Source of the DNA: an uncultured Bacteroidales bacterium | Lineage (GTDB): Bacteria; Bacteroidota; Bacteroidia; Bacteroidales; F082 | Assembly (NCBI GenBank): GCA_947166105.1 | Contig: CAMVCZ010000029.1 | Span: 1-38,074 of the forward strand | Length of the DNA: 38,074 bases | Direction: 5' to 3' | In this document: piece after piece, positions 24,557-33,606 of the stretch | Numbering within the stretch: the stretch's first letter is position 1 | Layout: each line of letters begins with the position of its first letter | Made by a program: the position numbers and the translations under genes | The notes under the pieces: model-generated | What the model was told of the DNA's origin: nothing | The model's input: the letters and a program-made list of their open reading frames with translations, nothing else | Database searches by the model: none

Positions 24557-25432
24557 ATGAGTCAAAACAATCAAGAAAATTGGACTACGGTCATCAAGCC
24601 TCGAAACAAACTTTTCGAGGTGAATTTGAAAGAAATATGGGATTATCGCGATTTATTGACGCTTTTCGTCAAGCGCGACATTATCACGAGCTACAAGCAG
24701 ACCATCCTCGGCCCGTTGTGGTGGATCATTCAGCCTGCCATGACGGTCATTATGTATATGGTAGTGTTCGGCGGCATCGCCGGCATCCCCACCGATGGCA
24801 TCCCGCAACCGTTGTTTTACCTTGCTGGTACTTGCATGTGGCAGTATTTTTCCTCTTGTTTGGGTGCTACCTCAAGTACTTTTACAGGTAATGCTGGTAT
24901 TTTCGGCAAAGTGTATTTCCCACGTCTAATCATGCCTTTGGAGAAAGTTATCAGCAATTTAGTGCGTTTTGGCATACAATTGGGTTTGTTTGTAATTGTA
25001 TACTTATTCTATGCCATCAGAGGTATTGCTCCCAGTCCGAACTGGTATTTGCTTCTTTTCCCAATATTAGTAGTGATGTTGGCGGGTTTGGCTTTAGGTT
25101 TTGGAATCTTAATATCATCTATGACAACTAAATACCGTGATTTGACCATCCTTTTTGGATTCATCTTACAATTGTGGATGTATGGTACACCCATTGTTTA
25201 TCCTCTCAGTCAGGTGAAGGGTAAAATGGCGGCGGGCTTTGATTTATACACTCTTATGCATTACAATCCAGTGACCCCTGTACTAGAAACCTTCAAATAC
25301 GGAGCAATGGGAGCAGGTGAGTTCATCGGCTGGGGGTGGTTGGCCTATAGTTTCTGCTTTATGCTCGTGCTGATAGCTTTAGGTATCTTGATATTCAACA
25401 AGGTGCAGAAGAACTTTATGGATACGGTGTAA
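24557..25432 (+). CDS. wzm: Polysaccharide ABC exporter permease, Wzm type
   Basis: 291 residues, ABC-2 type membrane protein. The start block LLTLFVKRDIITSYKQTILGPLWWIIQP is the typical ABC-2 amphipathic region before the first membrane segment. About six hydrophobic segments follow, at about 65-85, 98-118, 137-158, 168-190, 200-218 and 260-282, and the end has the short charged tail of the family. With a Wzt ATPase it moves undecaprenyl-linked O-antigen or capsule glycan to the periplasm. It is the only permease in the locus and the wzt directly after it is the natural partner. Confidence 0.92.
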   Translation: MSQNNQENWTTVIKPRNKLFEVNLKEIWDYRDLLTLFVKRDIITSYKQTILGPLWWIIQPAMTVIMYMVVFGGIAGIPTDGIPQPLFYLAGTCMWQYFSSCLGATSSTFTGNAGIFGKVYFPRLIMPLEKVISNLVRFGIQLGLFVIVYLFYAIRGIAPSPNWYLLLFPILVVMLAGLALGFGILISSMTTKYRDLTILFGFILQLWMYGTPIVYPLSQVKGKMAAGFDLYTLMHYNPVTPVLETFKYGAMGAGEFIGWGWLAYSFCFMLVLIALGILIFNKVQKNFMDTV

Positions 25433-25435
25433 ATG

Positions 25436-25463
25436 AGTTAAAAGTTAATAGTTAGAAGTTAGA
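25436..25463 (+). repeat. Four-unit heptanucleotide tandem repeat between wzm and wzt
   Basis: Units AGTTAAA, AGTTAAT, AGTTAGA and AGTTAGA follow each other directly after the wzm stop and end 15 bases before the wzt start. Tandem seven-base units can change in number by slippage; here that would change the distance from wzm to wzt, not a reading frame. Confidence 0.6.
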
Positions 25464-25478
25464 AAGTTGTTTTTTGAT

Positions 25479-26756
25479 ATGTCAACTGCAATAGAATTCA
25501 ACAATATAAGCAAGTTATACCGCTTGGGTTTGGTTTCCACTGGAACGTTGTCGCATGATCTGAAACGTTGGTGGACAATGAACATCAAGGGAGAGGAAGA
25601 CCCTTACTTGAAAATTGGCTCGGTGAATGACCGCTCAAAAGCCGCCGACAGCGAATATGTCTGGGCCTTGAAAGACATCGACTTCAAGGTGGAACAAGGC
25701 GATGTGGTGGGCATCATCGGGAAAAACGGCGCGGGCAAGAGTACGCTGCTGAAAATCCTGTCGAAGATTACGGCACCCACCACGGGAACGATTAAAGCCA
25801 AAGGCCGCATTGGCTCCCTTTTGGAGGTGGGTACAGGCTTCCACCCCGAGATGACAGGCCGCGAGAACATCTACCTCAACGGAGCTATCCTTGGCATGAC
25901 CAAGCCAGAAATCACCCGCAAGTTGGATGAAATAGTGGATTTCAGCGGCTGTGAGCGTTATATTGACACGCCCGTGAAGCGTTACAGCAGCGGCATGATG
26001 GTGCGGCTCGGCTTCGCCGTCGCCGCCCACCTTGATCCAGAAATCCTTGTTGTGGACGAAGTGCTTGCAGTGGGTGATGCAGAGTTTCAGAAGAAGGCTA
26101 TTGGGAAGATGCAGGATGTGAGTCGTGGTGAGGGGAGGACGGTGCTGTTTGTTAGTCATAATATGAATGCGGTCAAAAATCTCTGCAAGCATTGTGTTAT
26201 GTTGAAAAATGGAATGGTTCAATCAATTGGAGATACTGATTCCATAGTTGGTGAGTATTTAAATGATGAAAAGGTCGTTGAGGATTTTGACCTTTCAAAA
26301 GTTAACGATTTCAGGGGAAGCGGAAATATGCGCATTGGAAAGGTCGAAATCCATTCTGAAGGCGATGTGAACGGCTTTGTTATTAATGACAAACCTGCCG
26401 TTATCCGTTTTGAGATTCTCAATCCTTCCTGTATTCATGAGCACATCGAAATAGCTGGAGGTATCAAGAATAAGGATATGATAAATGTTCACTATTATGG
26501 CTCTCGATTAAAAGCCAAATTGCTATCAACTCCGATAAAGGAACACTTTTTTGTCGAGGTAAGGTTTAATCCATTGCCGCTTACTCCGGGCGATTATTAT
26601 CTTTCTGTTGAACTTATGACAACGAACAAAGAATTGCTTTTTTATCGTGACCGAGCGATTCAGTTTCATGTAGAAGCAGGCAATTTCTATGGTGCAGGCG
26701 ATAGATGGGATAATGGCTTGGTTTTGATTCAACAGGAGTGGAGTATTATGGGGTAA
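25479..26756 (+). CDS. wzt: Polysaccharide ABC exporter ATPase, Wzt type (second copy)
   Basis: 425 residues from the ATG at 25479 (a TTG four codons up is in the repeat). Walker A GKNGAGKST (81-89), signature YSSGMMVRL, Walker B ILVVDEVLAVGD and FVSHNMN are all present. The first 250 residues are very similar to the Wzt at 14345, with long stretches of near-identical DNA; the C-terminal carbohydrate-binding domains differ. That difference suggests the two recognise different glycan ends or modifications. It lies directly after wzm and is probably its main partner. Confidence 0.92.
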   Translation: MSTAIEFNNISKLYRLGLVSTGTLSHDLKRWWTMNIKGEEDPYLKIGSVNDRSKAADSEYVWALKDIDFKVEQGDVVGIIGKNGAGKSTLLKILSKITAPTTGTIKAKGRIGSLLEVGTGFHPEMTGRENIYLNGAILGMTKPEITRKLDEIVDFSGCERYIDTPVKRYSSGMMVRLGFAVAAHLDPEILVVDEVLAVGDAEFQKKAIGKMQDVSRGEGRTVLFVSHNMNAVKNLCKHCVMLKNGMVQSIGDTDSIVGEYLNDEKVVEDFDLSKVNDFRGSGNMRIGKVEIHSEGDVNGFVINDKPAVIRFEILNPSCIHEHIEIAGGIKNKDMINVHYYGSRLKAKLLSTPIKEHFFVEVRFNPLPLTPGDYYLSVELMTTNKELLFYRDRAIQFHVEAGNFYGAGDRWDNGLVLIQQEWSIMG

Positions 26757-26776
26757 TTCTACAATTAAAAGTGAAA

Positions 26777-27943
26777 ATGACTATGTTGCGATTTAGTTTT
26801 TGTGGAGATATAAAATTAATTGATACCGAGAAGATAAAGGTTTCAGACGCAGTGATGTCGATATTGAAACGCTGTGAATATAACATAATCAATTTCGAGG
26901 CTCCTGTTGCCAATGTTGGACAATCTCCTATTGAAAAAAGTGGTCCAAATATATCCCAAAGTGCTAATGTTCCGGTATGGTTGGAAAACCATGGTTGGAA
27001 TGTCGTCTCTTTGGCAAATAATCACTCTTTAGATTATGGAGAAGAGGGGCTTTTGCACACTATTGATAGCTTTGAATCTGTTTTTCTTATGGGAGCTGGT
27101 ACATGGGAAGATGCATACAAACCATTGGTATTATCTTCGCCCGATGGAAATTATAAAATAGGATTAATCGCGTGCTCACATAGAGAATTTGGATGTTTGC
27201 ACGATGATTATTCTCAAAAAGATAAATTGGGATATGCGTGGGTTTGTCATCCAAAGATTGATGAGATTATTGTAAATACAAAAAAAGAAGTTGATTATTT
27301 ATTTGTTTTTGCTCATGCAGGTGTAGAGTATTTAGAGCAGCCTTTACCAGAATGGCGAACACTTTATAAACATTTTATTGACATGGGAAGCGATGGTGTT
27401 ATAGCGTCTCATCCTCATATTCCAATGGGTTATGAAACATATAATGGTAAGCCAATTTATTATAGTCTTGGTAATTTTTGTTTTCAAAAAGATAGTTATG
27501 ACGGCTTGTCAGAACAATGGTTTCGTAGCATAATGGTAGAAATTGCCCTATGTGAAAATGGAGGTTTTTCTGTTGAGAATCATATGGTTGTCTATTCTCC
27601 CGAAACTGGTGAACTTGGAATTGACACTTCTATGGGTCAACATGATCATATATTCAATATGTGTCAGAGGCTGAACGATCAACAAGATTACCTTGATTTT
27701 GTAAATAAAAAAGCAGTTGAATTGCTTCCTTGGTACATAAAGCTTTTTGGGTGGTCAGGTCTAATAGCGATTAACGACATTAAGGAGGTTAGTTTAAAAA
27801 CCCGAATAAAGTATAGATTAAAAGGCCGTGCTTTCCATAGGGTGGACAATACGACAAAAACCCATTTGTTAAACAACCTTCAATGCGAATCCCATCGTTG
27901 GATAATTGAGAGGGCTTTGAACAATGTTTATAAAATAGATTAG
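26777..27943 (+). CDS. CapA/PgsA-family metallophosphoesterase-like capsule protein
   Basis: 388 residues from the ATG at 26777; an ATG at 26738 would overlap wzt. Family motifs: CGDIKL (9-14), NFEAPV (39-44), LANNHSLDYG (79-88), FAHAGVEY (178-185), SHPHIPMG (211-218) and YSLGNF (229-234), so the metal-binding residues look complete. PgsA/CapA proteins are needed to make or release poly-gamma-glutamate, and most carry an N-terminal membrane anchor; none is visible here, so this one is probably cytoplasmic. From this gene on the DNA is AT-richer than the upstream array. It is followed after 2 bases by an ATP-grasp gene. Confidence 0.85.
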   Translation: MTMLRFSFCGDIKLIDTEKIKVSDAVMSILKRCEYNIINFEAPVANVGQSPIEKSGPNISQSANVPVWLENHGWNVVSLANNHSLDYGEEGLLHTIDSFESVFLMGAGTWEDAYKPLVLSSPDGNYKIGLIACSHREFGCLHDDYSQKDKLGYAWVCHPKIDEIIVNTKKEVDYLFVFAHAGVEYLEQPLPEWRTLYKHFIDMGSDGVIASHPHIPMGYETYNGKPIYYSLGNFCFQKDSYDGLSEQWFRSIMVEIALCENGGFSVENHMVVYSPETGELGIDTSMGQHDHIFNMCQRLNDQQDYLDFVNKKAVELLPWYIKLFGWSGLIAINDIKEVSLKTRIKYRLKGRAFHRVDNTTKTHLLNNLQCESHRWIIERALNNVYKID

Positions 27944-27945
27944 GT

Positions 27946-28890
27946 ATGGATATTATCAAGTTGTTATCAGATAAGGAGTATTTTCTACGCAAAAAAGCTC
28001 AGTTGGCAAGAAGGTTTCCTTGGGTTGGTGCGACACAATGGGGAAGTAATGCCATTTTGTATCAAGAAATGGTGGACCTATATTACGGTGTATATAGACG
28101 TCGACCTGAATTGGACAATCCACAGGATTTAAACGAAAAGTTGCTTTGGCTTTCATTCTATTGGAGAAATCCATTAAAAGCAGTATGTGCTGATAAATAT
28201 GCTTGTAGAGACTATGTCACCCAGCATTGCGGTCTTCCAGAGGAATTACTTGTACCATTGATTGGGGTTTGGGATAAGGCGGAAGAAATTGATTTTAATG
28301 CTCTACCAAATCAATTTGTGCTAAAATGCAATCATGGGTGTGGCTACAATATTATCGTAAAGGAAAAATCATTGCTTGACATCGCTCATGCTCGAAAACA
28401 ACTCAATCAATGGCTGTCAGAAGATTATGCAGGTAATGTTTCGGAAATACACTATAAAGATATCAAGCCCCACAAAATCATTTGTGAACAATACATTCCA
28501 TCAATAGGAGACCAGCCCTCTGTTGTTGATTACAAGTTGATGTGTTTCAATGGGGAGCCTCAATTCGTATTGGTATGTTACGACCGAAATGGGAAAGGAG
28601 GGGTTAAGCTCGCTACGTTTTCTCTTGATTGGGAGCAATTGTTTTTCACTAACAACGAACTCCCTGTCGATTTTTATAAACCTGAATCTATCGACGACCA
28701 GATAAAATACACAAAAGTGTTATCAAAAGAGTTTCCTTTTGTACGTGTTGATTTTTACGATAATGCAGGTAGACCCTTGTTTGGAGAAATGACATTTACG
28801 CCAGCAGGAAATCTTCCTACATATTTTACACCATATGTGATAACAAAGTATGGAGAATTATTACAACTTCCTCAGAAGTACATGGATTAA
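27946..28890 (+). CDS. TupA-like ATP-grasp protein
   Basis: 314 residues. The order LNEKLLWL (62-69), CADKYACRDYV (81-91), FVLKCNHGCGYNIIV (124-138), ICEQYIPSI and the late FVRVDFYD followed by FGEMTFTPAG is that of ATP-grasp enzymes related to TupA, the teichuronopeptide protein thought to join amino-acid residues to a glycan. These blocks supply ATP and metal binding; the acidic FGEMTF motif is the metal site. Next to a CapA-like gene, attachment of an amino acid or short peptide to the polysaccharide is plausible. The substrate is not known. Confidence 0.8.
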   Translation: MDIIKLLSDKEYFLRKKAQLARRFPWVGATQWGSNAILYQEMVDLYYGVYRRRPELDNPQDLNEKLLWLSFYWRNPLKAVCADKYACRDYVTQHCGLPEELLVPLIGVWDKAEEIDFNALPNQFVLKCNHGCGYNIIVKEKSLLDIAHARKQLNQWLSEDYAGNVSEIHYKDIKPHKIICEQYIPSIGDQPSVVDYKLMCFNGEPQFVLVCYDRNGKGGVKLATFSLDWEQLFFTNNELPVDFYKPESIDDQIKYTKVLSKEFPFVRVDFYDNAGRPLFGEMTFTPAGNLPTYFTPYVITKYGELLQLPQKYMD

Positions 28891-28904
28891 CAAAAACGAA
28901 TCCT

Positions 28905-29837
28905 ATGATAGCCGATAATACTAACAATCTCGCCCCCATTATTCTATTTGTGTATAACCGCCCGTGGCATACCCGACAGACGGTGGAAGCCTTGCAGAAG
29001 AATGAACTGGCAAGCGAAAGTGTGTTGTATGTGTTTGCAGATGGACCTAAATTGGATGCAACGGAAGAGCAAATAAATGAAATAGTACAAACAAGGAAAT
29101 ACATTCATTCTGTTCAAGGTTTTAAAGAAATTCATGTAGAAGAATCAGAAAAGAATAAGGGGTTGGCGGATTCTATTGTGGAAGGAGTGACAAAAATATT
29201 GGATGTTTATGGCAAGGTGATAGTATTGGAAGATGATATCGTGACATCGTCTGGATTTTTAAAATTTATGAATTCTGCTTTGACACTTTATGAAAACGAG
29301 GAGAAAGTGATGCATGTGGCTGGTTATATGTATCCATTAAAAAGAAACACACTTCCGGAAACATTTTTTTATCCAGCAGCGTCTTGTTGGGGATGGGCTA
29401 CTTGGAAACGCGCTTGGGATCATTATAATCCAGATGCGAGAGATTTATATATGAAGATAAAAGAAGGAAGGTTGTTGAAGATATTAAACATCAATTCGAT
29501 TCATGGTTTCGAGGAACAGTTGAGAGCGAACATGGAAGGTACAATGTACACTTGGTTTATTAAGTGGAATGCTTCTGTGATTTTATCACATGGTTATTCG
29601 TTGTATCCAAATTGTTCTTTGGTTCAAAATGTAGGATTTGATGGAAGTGGAGAACATTGTGGCCCAACAAATAGGTTTAATTGGTTGAAATTGGCAGATA
29701 ATATTGAAGTCAAAAAGCAAAGAGTTAGGTTTAGTAAAAAGGCAATTAGATTATTAAGACAGTTTGGTGATGAGGAAAGAACGAGTTTCGTTAAATTATT
29801 AAAAAGACGGTGTAAAAAACTCATAAAGAAGATTTGA
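28905..29837 (+). CDS. GT13/GNT-I-like glycosyltransferase
   Basis: 310 residues. The start [21 protein letters not shown] is that of bacterial proteins distantly related to GNT-I (GT13), common in Bacteroidota capsule loci. Other blocks are VFADGPK (43-49), the acidic metal motif VLEDDI (108-112), and the aromatic acceptor block [14 protein letters not shown]. Its cytoplasmic role is addition of one sugar, with specificity unknown. It lies 14 bases after the ATP-grasp gene and its stop overlaps the next start. Confidence 0.8.
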   Translation: MIADNTNNLAPIILFVYNRPWHTRQTVEALQKNELASESVLYVFADGPKLDATEEQINEIVQTRKYIHSVQGFKEIHVEESEKNKGLADSIVEGVTKILDVYGKVIVLEDDIVTSSGFLKFMNSALTLYENEEKVMHVAGYMYPLKRNTLPETFFYPAASCWGWATWKRAWDHYNPDARDLYMKIKEGRLLKILNINSIHGFEEQLRANMEGTMYTWFIKWNASVILSHGYSLYPNCSLVQNVGFDGSGEHCGPTNRFNWLKLADNIEVKKQRVRFSKKAIRLLRQFGDEERTSFVKLLKRRCKKLIKKI

Positions 29838-30520
29838 AGGTGAAAAGGTTCATTGTAAAACTAATACGCGAAATTATCCGTATAGGTTATCCTGAAATCA
29901 AGTTCTTATCCCAACCTCATAATTGGGGTTTTATAGAGGATTGTAGAAGTAATAATGTGGTTGGTAAGAATGTTCTATTGTATTCGCCTTCGCATATTTC
30001 AGATTCGATAATTGGTGATTATACATATATAGCGATGAATCCTTACATGTCAAGGACTAATATTGGAAAGTTTTGTTCAATAGGTCCAAATTTAGTTTGT
30101 GGATGGGGGATACATCCTATAAATGGCATCAGTACTGCACCGATGTTTTATTCAACTATGAAGCAGAATGGGATGACCCTTTCGACAGTTGATAAGGTGG
30201 AGGAAAGGAAGCCGATTTCTATAGGTAATGATGTTTTTATTGGTGCAAATGTTACCGTTTTGGATGGGGTAACAATAGGAGATGGTGCGGTTATTGGAGC
30301 AGGTGCTGTAGTTTCAAAAGATATACCCCCTTATGCTGTGGCTGTAGGATGCCCCATCAGAATTATTAAATATAGATTAAAACATGATCAAATTGCAGAG
30401 TTACAAAGGATTAAATGGTGGGAAGATGAAGAGAAATTGAAAGATGTGGAAAAATTGTTTTTTGATGTGGATGGGTTTATAAGTTTGTATGATGGAGGTG
30501 AAAAACGAACACCTTGTTAG
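29834..30520 (+). CDS. Hexapeptide O-acetyltransferase (CatB/VatD-like)
   Basis: 228 residues when begun at the TTG at 29834, which overlaps the previous stop (TTGA); a GTG at 29840 is an equally good start. Hexapeptide turns are seen in two blocks, with the catalytic-type histidine in [12 protein letters not shown] and the main coil [18 protein letters not shown] (about 131-148) continuing as [15 protein letters not shown]. The C-terminus [18 protein letters not shown] is characteristic of xenobiotic/polysaccharide acetyltransferases of this group. It probably acetylates a sugar hydroxyl of the repeat unit from acetyl-CoA. Confidence 0.85.
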   Translation: MKVKRFIVKLIREIIRIGYPEIKFLSQPHNWGFIEDCRSNNVVGKNVLLYSPSHISDSIIGDYTYIAMNPYMSRTNIGKFCSIGPNLVCGWGIHPINGISTAPMFYSTMKQNGMTLSTVDKVEERKPISIGNDVFIGANVTVLDGVTIGDGAVIGAGAVVSKDIPPYAVAVGCPIRIIKYRLKHDQIAELQRIKWWEDEEKLKDVEKLFFDVDGFISLYDGGEKRTPC

Positions 30521-30566
30521 ATTCCCTTTATAGTAGATTCTGTTTGTTCCTGATCGGTTTATTCGT

Positions 30567-30677
30567 ATGAAATACAACCACGAAAACCTCGAATTGCTAT
30601 TCTCAGCACCGTATCCTTCCGTATTAGGAAAACTGTCTTTTCCTGAGAACGAGCCGGAGTTGATAATATTTGTATAG
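30567..30677 (+). CDS. Possible 36-residue peptide
   Basis: An ATG at 30567 opens a frame that ends at 30675-30677, five bases before the next glycosyltransferase, in a 161-base gap. The composition is protein-like (MKYNHENLELLFSAPYPSVL and a hydrophobic tail ending IIFV) and GC-richer than the genes on the left. It may be a real small gene or a fragment left from an older gene. No function recognised. Confidence 0.3.
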   Translation: MKYNHENLELLFSAPYPSVLGKLSFPENEPELIIFV

Positions 30678-30681
30678 AAAG

Positions 30682-31497
30682 ATGAAATTATCAATCATAA
30701 CCGTAAACCTAAACAACCGAGATGGCCTCCAAAAGACCATCGACAGCGTTGTTTCCCAAACCTTCCGCGACTTCGAGTGGATTGTCATCGACGGCGGAAG
30801 CACCGATGGCAGCAAGGAATTGATTGAGCAGTATGCCGACCATTTTGCCTATTGGGTGAGTGAGCCTGACAAGGGGGTTTACAATGCGATGAACAAAGGC
30901 GTTTTTATCGCGCAAGGAGATTATCTTAATTTTATGAACTCTGGGGACGTTTTCTCGGACAACAATGTTCTTGCAAATGTTTTTGCTGAGGAGCATTATG
31001 AGGATGTTTTATATGGTGATTGGATTTTGCAACTGGCAGACAGAGAAATACGTGTTTCTGACCCAAACAAATTCAATCTATTGAATCTCTTCAAGGAATG
31101 TATATGTCACCAATCAATGTTTATTAAAAAAGAGCTTCTCAGAGAAAAAGGATATGATGAGACTTATGGCATAATGGCAGATTGGAAGCGTTGGTTAGAA
31201 GCTGTTATTTCTGGGAAGACAGGATGTTATCTGCCTATTCTTATATGTGTTTTTGATTGTTCTGGAATTAGTTTTCAATTTAATGAAAAGTATCGGAGGG
31301 AGGAGAACCGACTTTTTGATGAGGACTTAAAACAGTTTCATGCATTGAAACGCTATGCACGTAATGAAGATATCATAGAGTTACACATGTTCTATGATAA
31401 AAGCCTTCATTACGCGAAACTCCTTAAGAATACGCTTAAAATAATTAAACGATTGGAAAAGTATCGGCTTTTTTGTAAAAAAGTATTGCACAGATGA
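30682..31497 (+). CDS. GT2 glycosyltransferase, WfgS-like
   Basis: 271 residues from the ATG at 30682. Motifs: LSIITVNLNNRDGL, the block IVIDGGSTDGS (33-43), EPDKGVYNAMNKG and the block NFMNSGDVF, where the usual DxD is replaced by NSGD, as in WfgS/WfeV-type GT2 enzymes. KECICHQSMFIKKEL and the later YGIMADW are typical of this group. It may add a hexose or deoxyhexose. Its stop overlaps the next start. Confidence 0.83.
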   Translation: MKLSIITVNLNNRDGLQKTIDSVVSQTFRDFEWIVIDGGSTDGSKELIEQYADHFAYWVSEPDKGVYNAMNKGVFIAQGDYLNFMNSGDVFSDNNVLANVFAEEHYEDVLYGDWILQLADREIRVSDPNKFNLLNLFKECICHQSMFIKKELLREKGYDETYGIMADWKRWLEAVISGKTGCYLPILICVFDCSGISFQFNEKYRREENRLFDEDLKQFHALKRYARNEDIIELHMFYDKSLHYAKLLKNTLKIIKRLEKYRLFCKKVLHR

Positions 31498-32450
31498 TCA
31501 TGGCTAAAGTATCTGTTCTTGTGCCCTATTTTAACGCAAGAGTTTTTATTGCTCAATGTGCCCGTGCTATATTTGAACAAACATATCAAAACATCGAATG
31601 TGTCTTTGTGGATGATTGTTCCCCTGACAACAGTATTGAGGTTTTAGAGAATGTCCTAAAAGATTATCCACAACGAAAAGAGCAGGTAAAAATCATAAAA
31701 CATGAGTTCAATAAAGGGGTGTCAGCGGCCAGAAATACTGCTTTAAGAAATAGCACGGGTGAATTCACGATTTTTGTTGATTCTGATGATGATATGCCTC
31801 ACGATGCAGTTGAAAGACTTGTAAAGAAACAATTGGACACAGGGGCGGATATCGTTACTGGCCAAGTTGTAAGTCGTTTTGATGATAAGTTATCAATGAT
31901 GGAACGTTCGCATTTCTATAATCATGACGACTTTGTGGAAGATATGATTAAGCCTTCATTGAACCACACTTTATGGGGGCGATTGATTAGGAAATCATTG
32001 TATATCGAACACGACATTCAGGCAAAGGAAGGGGTCAATATTGGTGAAGATATGCAAATGATGGTACAATTGGCGTATTATGCGAACAGGTGTGAATCGC
32101 TTTGGGATGTTGTTTATTATTACGATTGTACGAATGAATTGTCATGTATGAATCAGTATAGTGTGGATAATATCCACAGACTCATTCAAGATACAGCCTC
32201 TATGGAAATCGTCCGTGATTTTTTCGTTGGCAAGAGCGACAAGTTCCAAAACCAAGCGGAAGGGTATTTGCGTGACTATTATTTGAAATTGTTGCGATAT
32301 TATGGCCGTTCCAAAATGAAAGAAGATTTTGAAAAGATACAAGAACGTTTGTTCGGCTTGCGTCCGCAAAATCGGAAAATGCCCAAGCAACAAGAGATGA
32401 AATTCGGCAGTTACCGGATGTTCAGGTTGGTTGATTCGATTCTAAAATAG
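31494..32450 (+). CDS. GT2 glycosyltransferase
   Basis: 318 residues if the ATGA overlap start at 31494 is used; the ATG at 31500 is as likely. Motifs: VSVLVPYFNA, VFVDDCSPDNS, GVSAARNTAL and the DxD motif FVDSDDDMP. NIGEDMQMMVQL is the acidic block before the acceptor region. The last quarter is basic. Composition is between that of the AT-rich genes to the left and the GC-richer glf to the right. Confidence 0.85.
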   Translation: MIMAKVSVLVPYFNARVFIAQCARAIFEQTYQNIECVFVDDCSPDNSIEVLENVLKDYPQRKEQVKIIKHEFNKGVSAARNTALRNSTGEFTIFVDSDDDMPHDAVERLVKKQLDTGADIVTGQVVSRFDDKLSMMERSHFYNHDDFVEDMIKPSLNHTLWGRLIRKSLYIEHDIQAKEGVNIGEDMQMMVQLAYYANRCESLWDVVYYYDCTNELSCMNQYSVDNIHRLIQDTASMEIVRDFFVGKSDKFQNQAEGYLRDYYLKLLRYYGRSKMKEDFEKIQERLFGLRPQNRKMPKQQEMKFGSYRMFRLVDSILK

Positions 32451-32454
32451 TTTT

Positions 32455-33588
32455 ATGTGCCTTTTTGATTACCTCATCGTAGGCTCAGGCCTCTATGGCG
32501 CCACTTTCGCCCATTTTGCCAAGCAGGCGGACAAGCGTTGCCTTGTGATCGACAAACGCCCGCACAAAGGCGGAAACTTGTATTGCGAGAATGTGGAGGG
32601 TATCAATGTCCATAAATATGGCGCGCACATTTTCCATACCTCCAACAAGAAGGTCTGGGATTTCGTGAATGGAATCGTGCCATTCAACCGATATACGAAT
32701 TCTCCAGTCGCCAACTATAAAGGCGAATTGTACAATCTGCCTTTCAACATGAACACGTTCAACAGGATGTGGGGCGTGGTCACACCAAAGGAGGCAGAAG
32801 AGAAAATCAACCAACAGAAAGCCGAGGCGTTGAAGAAACTTCAAGAAGAGGGCGTGAAAGAGCCGCGCAATCTTGAGGAGCAAGCATTGTTGTTGGTTGG
32901 AAAAGACATTTACGGGAAACTCATCAAAGGCTATACAGAGAAGCAATGGGGACGGAAATGTACCGAGTTGCCCCCATTCATCATCAAGCGACTGCCGGTG
33001 CGCCTCGTGTTCGACAACAACTATTTCAACGACAGCTACCAAGGCATACCGATTGGTGGCTACAACAAACTGATTGACGGTTTGTTGGACGGTGTGGAAG
33101 TGAAAACAAGCGAGGATTTTTTCGAGAACCGAAGCTATTGGGAATCGGTGGCGGAAAGGATTGTTTTTACTGGGAAAATAGATGAGTTTTTCGAGTACAG
33201 GTTCGGCAAGTTGGAATATCGGACGGTGCGGTTTGAGCAGGAAACAATGGACATCCCGAATTATCAAGGCAATGCCGTTGTCAATTATACAGACAGGGAA
33301 GTGCCTTACACGAGAGTCATCGAGCACAAGCATTTCGAGATGTTCGGCAACGAAGTGTATGCCTGCCCGAAGACGGTGGTTTCCAAGGAATACAGCACCG
33401 AGTGGACCGAAGGGATGGAACCGTATTACCCGGTTAATGACGAGAAAAACAATGCCTTGTATGCCAAATACAAGGCGTTGGCTGATAGAGAAGAAAACAT
33501 CATCTTTGGCGGACGTTTGGCGGAATACAAGTACTATGACATGGCACCGATAGTGGAGAGGGTGATGGGTTTAAAGGATTTTGAATAA
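32455..33588 (+). CDS. glf: UDP-galactopyranose mutase
   Basis: 377 residues, full length. The FAD-binding start YLIVGSGLYGATFA (6-19), the VIDKRPHKGGN dinucleotide-fold end, KYGAHIFHT, the NLPFNMNTF substrate loop, YTEKQWGRKCTELP, the FDNNYFNDSYQGIPIGGY block and the late FGGRLAEYKYYDM are all conserved. It interconverts UDP-galactopyranose and UDP-galactofuranose with reduced FAD. It means the polysaccharide contains galactofuranose. A likely galactofuranosyltransferase is two genes on. Confidence 0.96.
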   Translation: MCLFDYLIVGSGLYGATFAHFAKQADKRCLVIDKRPHKGGNLYCENVEGINVHKYGAHIFHTSNKKVWDFVNGIVPFNRYTNSPVANYKGELYNLPFNMNTFNRMWGVVTPKEAEEKINQQKAEALKKLQEEGVKEPRNLEEQALLLVGKDIYGKLIKGYTEKQWGRKCTELPPFIIKRLPVRLVFDNNYFNDSYQGIPIGGYNKLIDGLLDGVEVKTSEDFFENRSYWESVAERIVFTGKIDEFFEYRFGKLEYRTVRFEQETMDIPNYQGNAVVNYTDREVPYTRVIEHKHFEMFGNEVYACPKTVVSKEYSTEWTEGMEPYYPVNDEKNNALYAKYKALADREENIIFGGRLAEYKYYDMAPIVERVMGLKDFE

Positions 33589-33606
33589 CACGCATGAGAA
33601 GGTCAG

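Noticed and set aside
24508..24891. + frame of 127 codons starting in the wzm leader
   Set aside because: It overlaps wzm in another frame and has a GTG start inside the conserved leader hairpin; no recognisable protein.
30665..30672. AATATTTG as a promoter for the WfgS-like gene
   Set aside because: One mismatch to TAnnTTTG and only nine bases from the start codon, leaving almost no leader.
32485..33333. Minus-strand frame of 282 codons opposite glf
   Set aside because: glf on the + strand has all FAD and substrate motifs; the antisense frame is a by-product.
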